Of a stretch of 64,000 nt of DNA, positions 61,040 to 64,000 are shown piece after piece. A program made the translations under genes and the position numbers. Position 1 is the first letter of the stretch; each line of letters opens with the position of its first letter. The notes beneath the pieces were generated by a model that was not told the origin of the DNA, ran no database searches, and saw only the letters and a program-made list of their open reading frames with translations. The DNA comes from Meiothermus sp. (GTDB lineage Bacteria; Deinococcota; Deinococci; Deinococcales; Thermaceae): assembly GCF_026004115.1 (NCBI RefSeq), contig NZ_BPIM01000001.1:1488001-1552000 (forward strand), written 5' to 3'.

Positions 61040-63598
61040 ATGCGCCAGCATTCGCATCATCCCAGGGCCCCCACCCCCTACTGGGCGGAAGCGCTGGAGG
61101 GCCTTTGGACTCGGCTGAAAAGCCAACCCGATGGACTAAACCCTGCTGAGGCCCGTCGCCGCTTGCAACAGTGGGGTCCCAATACCCTGCAAACCCGGCG
61201 GCGCACCACGGCTCTGGCGGTTTTGCTGGCCCAGTTCAAGAGCCCCCTGGTGCTGATGCTGGTCTTTGCGGCCTCGGTCTCGGCACTGGTGCAGGAATGG
61301 CTGGATGCCTTCATTGTGCTCCTGATTGTGCTGGGCAGCGCGTTGCTTTCTTTCGTGCAGGAGTACAGCGCCAGCCGGGCGGTGGAGAAGCTACTGGCCA
61401 GGGTTCAGGTTCGGGTTTGGCTGTTGCGCGGGGGCCAGACCCTGCACCTCCCCGCCGAGGAGGTAGTTCCGGGCGATGTGGTGCTGCTCTCGGCGGGCAG
61501 CCTGATTCCTGCTGATGGTCGGGTGCTCGAGGCCAAGGACTTCTTCGTCAGTCAGGCGGCCCTCACCGGCGAGACCTTCCCGGTAGAGAAGCTCCCAGGG
61601 GTGGTGCCACCGGAAGCCAGCCTGAGCGAGCGCACCAACTGCGTTTTTATGGGTACTAGCGTGCGTAGCGGTACTGCCCGCGTGTTGGTGGTCGAGACCG
61701 GGGCCAGTACGGCTTTTGGAAAGATTGCCGACCGGCTGGCCCTGCGCCCCCCCGAGACCGAGTTCGAGCGGGGGATTCGGCAGTTTGGCTTTTTGCTGAC
61801 CCAGGTCATGTTGCTTATGGTGCTACTGGTTTTTGCGGTCAACGTGTTTGGCGAGAAGCCGCCCATCGACTCGCTGCTTTTTGCCATTGCGCTGGCGGTG
61901 GGCCTGACCCCCGAACTGCTGCCAGCCATCATCGGGGTGAACCTGGCCAAGGGCGCCCAGCGCATGGCCCGCCACGGGGTGATTGTGCGCCGCTTGAGTG
62001 CCATCGAGAACCTGGGCAGCATGGACGTGCTCTGCACCGACAAAACCGGCACCCTGACCGAAGGGGTGGTACGGCTAGACGGTGCGCTGGACTCGGGGGG
62101 GCGGCCCTCATCCCAGGTCCTGCGACAGGCCTTCTGGAACGCTTACTTCCAGACCGGGCTGGCCAACCCCCTCGACCAGGCCATTGTGCAGGCGGCTTCC
62201 CGGGCGGGCCTGGATGCCGCCCAAGCGCAAAAAGTGGACGAGATTCCCTACGACTTCAGCCGCAAGCGCCTGAGCGTGGTGGTGGAGCAGTCGGGGAAGC
62301 GGCTTTTGGTGACCAAAGGAGCGCTGGAGCAGCTCCTCGAGGTCTGCACCGACCTCGAGGAGGAAGGCCAGGTTCGGCCTCTGGACGACGCCGACCTCGT
62401 GCGCCTCGAGGCGCTCTACAGCCATTACAGCGAGCAGGGCTACCGGGTGCTGGGGTTGGCCTGTAAGCTGGTCTCTACTCAGCAGGCCGTCTTCACCCGC
62501 GATGATGAGCAAGACCTTACCTTCCAGGGGTTTTTGCTCTTCTTCGACCCCCCCAAAGCGGGTGTGCAGGACACCCTGATCCAACTGGCCCGCCTGGGCG
62601 TGAACCTCAAGATCATTACCGGCGACAACCGTAAGGTAGCGGCCCACCTGGCTGCCCGGGTGGGGATGGAGGTGCGGGGGCTGCTGACCGGGCGGGAGCT
62701 CGCCACCCTCCCCGACGAAGCCCTTTGGCACCAGGCCGAGCGCTGCAACTTGTTTGTGGAGGTAGACCCTACTCAGAAGGAGCGCCTGATTCTGGCCCTG
62801 CAAAAAACCGGCCACGTGGTGGGCTATATGGGCGATGGCATCAACGATGCCCCAGCCCTGCACGCAGCCGATGTGGGCATCTCGGTGGATCAGGCGGTGG
62901 ACGTGGCAAAAGAAGCCGCCGACCTGGTGCTGCTCGAGTCCGACCTGGATGTCCTGCGGGAAGGCATCGAGGAAGGGCGCAAGACCTTCGCCAACACCCT
63001 CAAGTACATCTTCACCACCACCAGCGCCAACTTCGGCAACATGTTCAGCATGGCCGGGGCCTCGGCTTTTTTGCCCTTCTTGCCCTTGCTGGCCAAGCAA
63101 ATTCTGCTCAACAACTTTCTCTCCGACCTACCGGCGGTGGGCCTGGCTACCGATAATGTAGACCGCGAATGGCTGGAAAAACCCCACCGCCTGAATATGC
63201 GCTTCATTCGCAATTTTATGGTGGTGTTTGGCCTGATCAGTTCGGTCTTCGACTACCTGACCTTTGGCTTGCTGCTATGGGTTTTTCGTGCCAGTTCGGA
63301 GCAGTTTCGCACCGGCTGGTTCATAGAATCCCTGCTCACCGAGCTCTTGGTAGCGCTGGTCGTGCGTACCCGCCGTCCCTTCTTCCAGAGCCGACCCGGT
63401 CGCCTGTTGCTCTGGTCCACCCTGCTGCTGACCGTGCTGGCCGTGCTGATGCCGTATCTCCCTTTTAGCGGTGTTTTTGGGTTCGTGCCCTTGCCCTATC
63501 CACTGCTGCTGGGGCTCCTGGACCTGACCTTGCTGTACGTTTTGCTGGTGGAGTGGGTCAAAGGGATTTTCCACCGGCGTTTCTCGAGCCAGGTGTAA
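61040..63598 (+). CDS. mgtA: P-type ATPase, magnesium-translocating MgtA type
   Basis: Membrane ATPase of 852 residues. The actuator TGE is in AALTGETFPVEK, the phosphorylated Asp in DVLCTDKTGTLTEG, the hinge in GYMGDGINDAPAL, and about ten helices are present. The membrane motif VGLTPELLPAIIGVNLAKGAQRMA and the C-terminal FLSDLPAVGLATDNVD segment match Mg2+ importers. It is slightly shorter than MgtA of enterobacteria (about 900). GAGGAGGCC precedes the ATG at 61040. The TAA stop is the first base of a MITE copy. Confidence 0.92.
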   Translation: MRQHSHHPRAPTPYWAEALEGLWTRLKSQPDGLNPAEARRRLQQWGPNTLQTRRRTTALAVLLAQFKSPLVLMLVFAASVSALVQEWLDAFIVLLIVLGSALLSFVQEYSASRAVEKLLARVQVRVWLLRGGQTLHLPAEEVVPGDVVLLSAGSLIPADGRVLEAKDFFVSQAALTGETFPVEKLPGVVPPEASLSERTNCVFMGTSVRSGTARVLVVETGASTAFGKIADRLALRPPETEFERGIRQFGFLLTQVMLLMVLLVFAVNVFGEKPPIDSLLFAIALAVGLTPELLPAIIGVNLAKGAQRMARHGVIVRRLSAIENLGSMDVLCTDKTGTLTEGVVRLDGALDSGGRPSSQVLRQAFWNAYFQTGLANPLDQAIVQAASRAGLDAAQAQKVDEIPYDFSRKRLSVVVEQSGKRLLVTKGALEQLLEVCTDLEEEGQVRPLDDADLVRLEALYSHYSEQGYRVLGLACKLVSTQQAVFTRDDEQDLTFQGFLLFFDPPKAGVQDTLIQLARLGVNLKIITGDNRKVAAHLAARVGMEVRGLLTGRELATLPDEALWHQAERCNLFVEVDPTQKERLILALQKTGHVVGYMGDGINDAPALHAADVGISVDQAVDVAKEAADLVLLESDLDVLREGIEEGRKTFANTLKYIFTTTSANFGNMFSMAGASAFLPFLPLLAKQILLNNFLSDLPAVGLATDNVDREWLEKPHRLNMRFIRNFMVVFGLISSVFDYLTFGLLLWVFRASSEQFRTGWFIESLLTELLVALVVRTRRPFFQSRPGRLLLWSTLLLTVLAVLMPYLPFSGVFGFVPLPYPLLLGLLDLTLLYVLLVEWVKGIFHRRFSSQV

Positions 63599-63792
63599 TA
63601 CCAGATTCGGTTAGTTCGGCGCCGGATGGCGGCGAACTAACAGGGCGAAGTTATCCGCGTAGCGGAGGGCGTAAGCCCCTTTGGAAGGGAGACGCTTTCT
63701 TCGCCGACCGTTCGGGAGGGGTGTGCTCTAGGATTCAAAAAGATAGCCTCTGGGGGCTTTTGGTTTGGATGATTATCTTTTGAATCCGGTAT
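63598..63792 (+). mobile_element. MITE-like repeat, copy 6 (long form)
   Basis: A 195-bp copy that begins with the last A of the mgtA stop codon (ATACCAGATTCGG) and ends CCGGTAT. One internal GTTATCCGCGTAGCGGAGG unit, the GACGCTTTCTTCGCCGACC block, GGGGTGTGCTCTAGG and a terminal hairpin with one T fewer than the other copies. Its right end plus flank makes TATAAT. Confidence 0.9.
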
Positions 63793-63846
63793 AATATCTA
63801 CATCCCACCCTAAAGCTGATGGTGCAGTAACGAAAGGGGTGAGTTT

Positions 63847-64000
63847 GTGCGGTGGTTGCTGCTGGGCCTGCTGGAGGCGGCCGTGGTCAAGTGGCCTGGT
63901 AGTTACCCGGCCGGCCGAACTATCCCTGGGGACAAACACCCCTTGGCAAGGTTGCCACACAGGACTACCCTGAAGATGAAAGGAGGCAAGTCGGCAACGG
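63847..64000 (+). CDS. Possible 5' end of an unidentified gene (partial)
   Basis: A frame open from GTG 63847 to the window edge encodes MRWLLLGLLEAAVVKWPGS and a basic continuation. No family is recognised. Alternatively the real gene starts just past the edge, since AAAGGAGG at 63978-63985 looks like a Shine-Dalgarno. The TATAAT formed at the MITE end (63790-63795) could be its promoter. Confidence 0.25.
   Translation, partial: MRWLLLGLLEAAVVKWPGSYPAGRTIPGDKHPLARLPHRTTLKMKGGKSAT

Overview
The window looks like chromosomal DNA of a Meiothermus-type member of the Deinococcus-Thermus group. I infer this from the GC-rich sequence, the very frequent CTCGAG at Leu-Glu codons, the many genes whose start codon lies 6-8 bases after a TANNNT -10 box (leaderless style), and the gene families present. 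No rRNA, tRNA, CRISPR array or full insertion sequence was found.

Layout. Positions 1-3032 hold the end of a branched-chain amino-acid ABC transporter operon (livM, binding protein, livF). Positions 3131-4228 hold small genes (MIP18/PaaD-like, a hypothetical, DUF427). Positions 4654-36000 are a nitrogen-salvage region for polyamines, GABA and omega-amino acids: a succinate-semialdehyde-type dehydrogenase, a LysR regulator, a complete PotDABC-like operon (7526-11756), a PatD-type aminobutyraldehyde dehydrogenase, a DadA-like oxidase under a palindromic operator, three class III aminotransferases (two GabT-like), a YtcJ-like amidohydrolase with two acetyltransferases, a lone PotD, a threonine dehydratase-like enzyme and a second potABCD operon (28011-32242). 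Together they could import a polyamine and convert it through aminobutyraldehyde and GABA to succinate.

Inside that region (23740-34007) lies the most striking signal: three loci with the same leader (promoter, Shine-Dalgarno, ATG, MRFSSF) followed by a heptanucleotide repeat GGTYGCT in the lipoprotein signal peptide. Heptads are not a multiple of three, so repeat number sets the reading frame. The copy at 32560 has six heptads and is in frame (ON). The copies at 23881 (five) and 25537 (two) are out of frame (OFF) and each would be restored by one more heptad. This is the sequence layout of a phase-variable set of surface lipoproteins. Two loci are duplicated two-gene modules of unknown function; the third encodes a putative secreted cysteine peptidase followed by another lipoprotein.

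Positions 35604-42686 carry small membrane proteins, a 2OG-Fe(II) oxygenase-like protein, glyA, a DMT exporter, a secreted GH13 amylase and a possible beta-barrel protein. Positions 43008-47318 form a stress cluster (Hsp20, two UspA proteins, a VLRF1/baeRF-like protein, a BTAD regulator). Positions 47809-63598 carry housekeeping and accessory genes: a DMT exporter, a ComEA-like protein, prolyl oligopeptidase, a phosphoribosyltransferase, an orphan ABC-2 ATPase, glpD, a YgjP-like metallopeptidase, pdxH, a NYN-LOTUS protein, a truncated hydrolase, polX, a CapA-like protein and an MgtA-type ATPase.

Repeats: six copies of a MITE-like element (128-282 bp, ends CCAGATTC/GAATCCGG inside TA) are scattered through the window, and potA at 30887-32242 carries an in-frame 4 x 75 bp tandem repeat.
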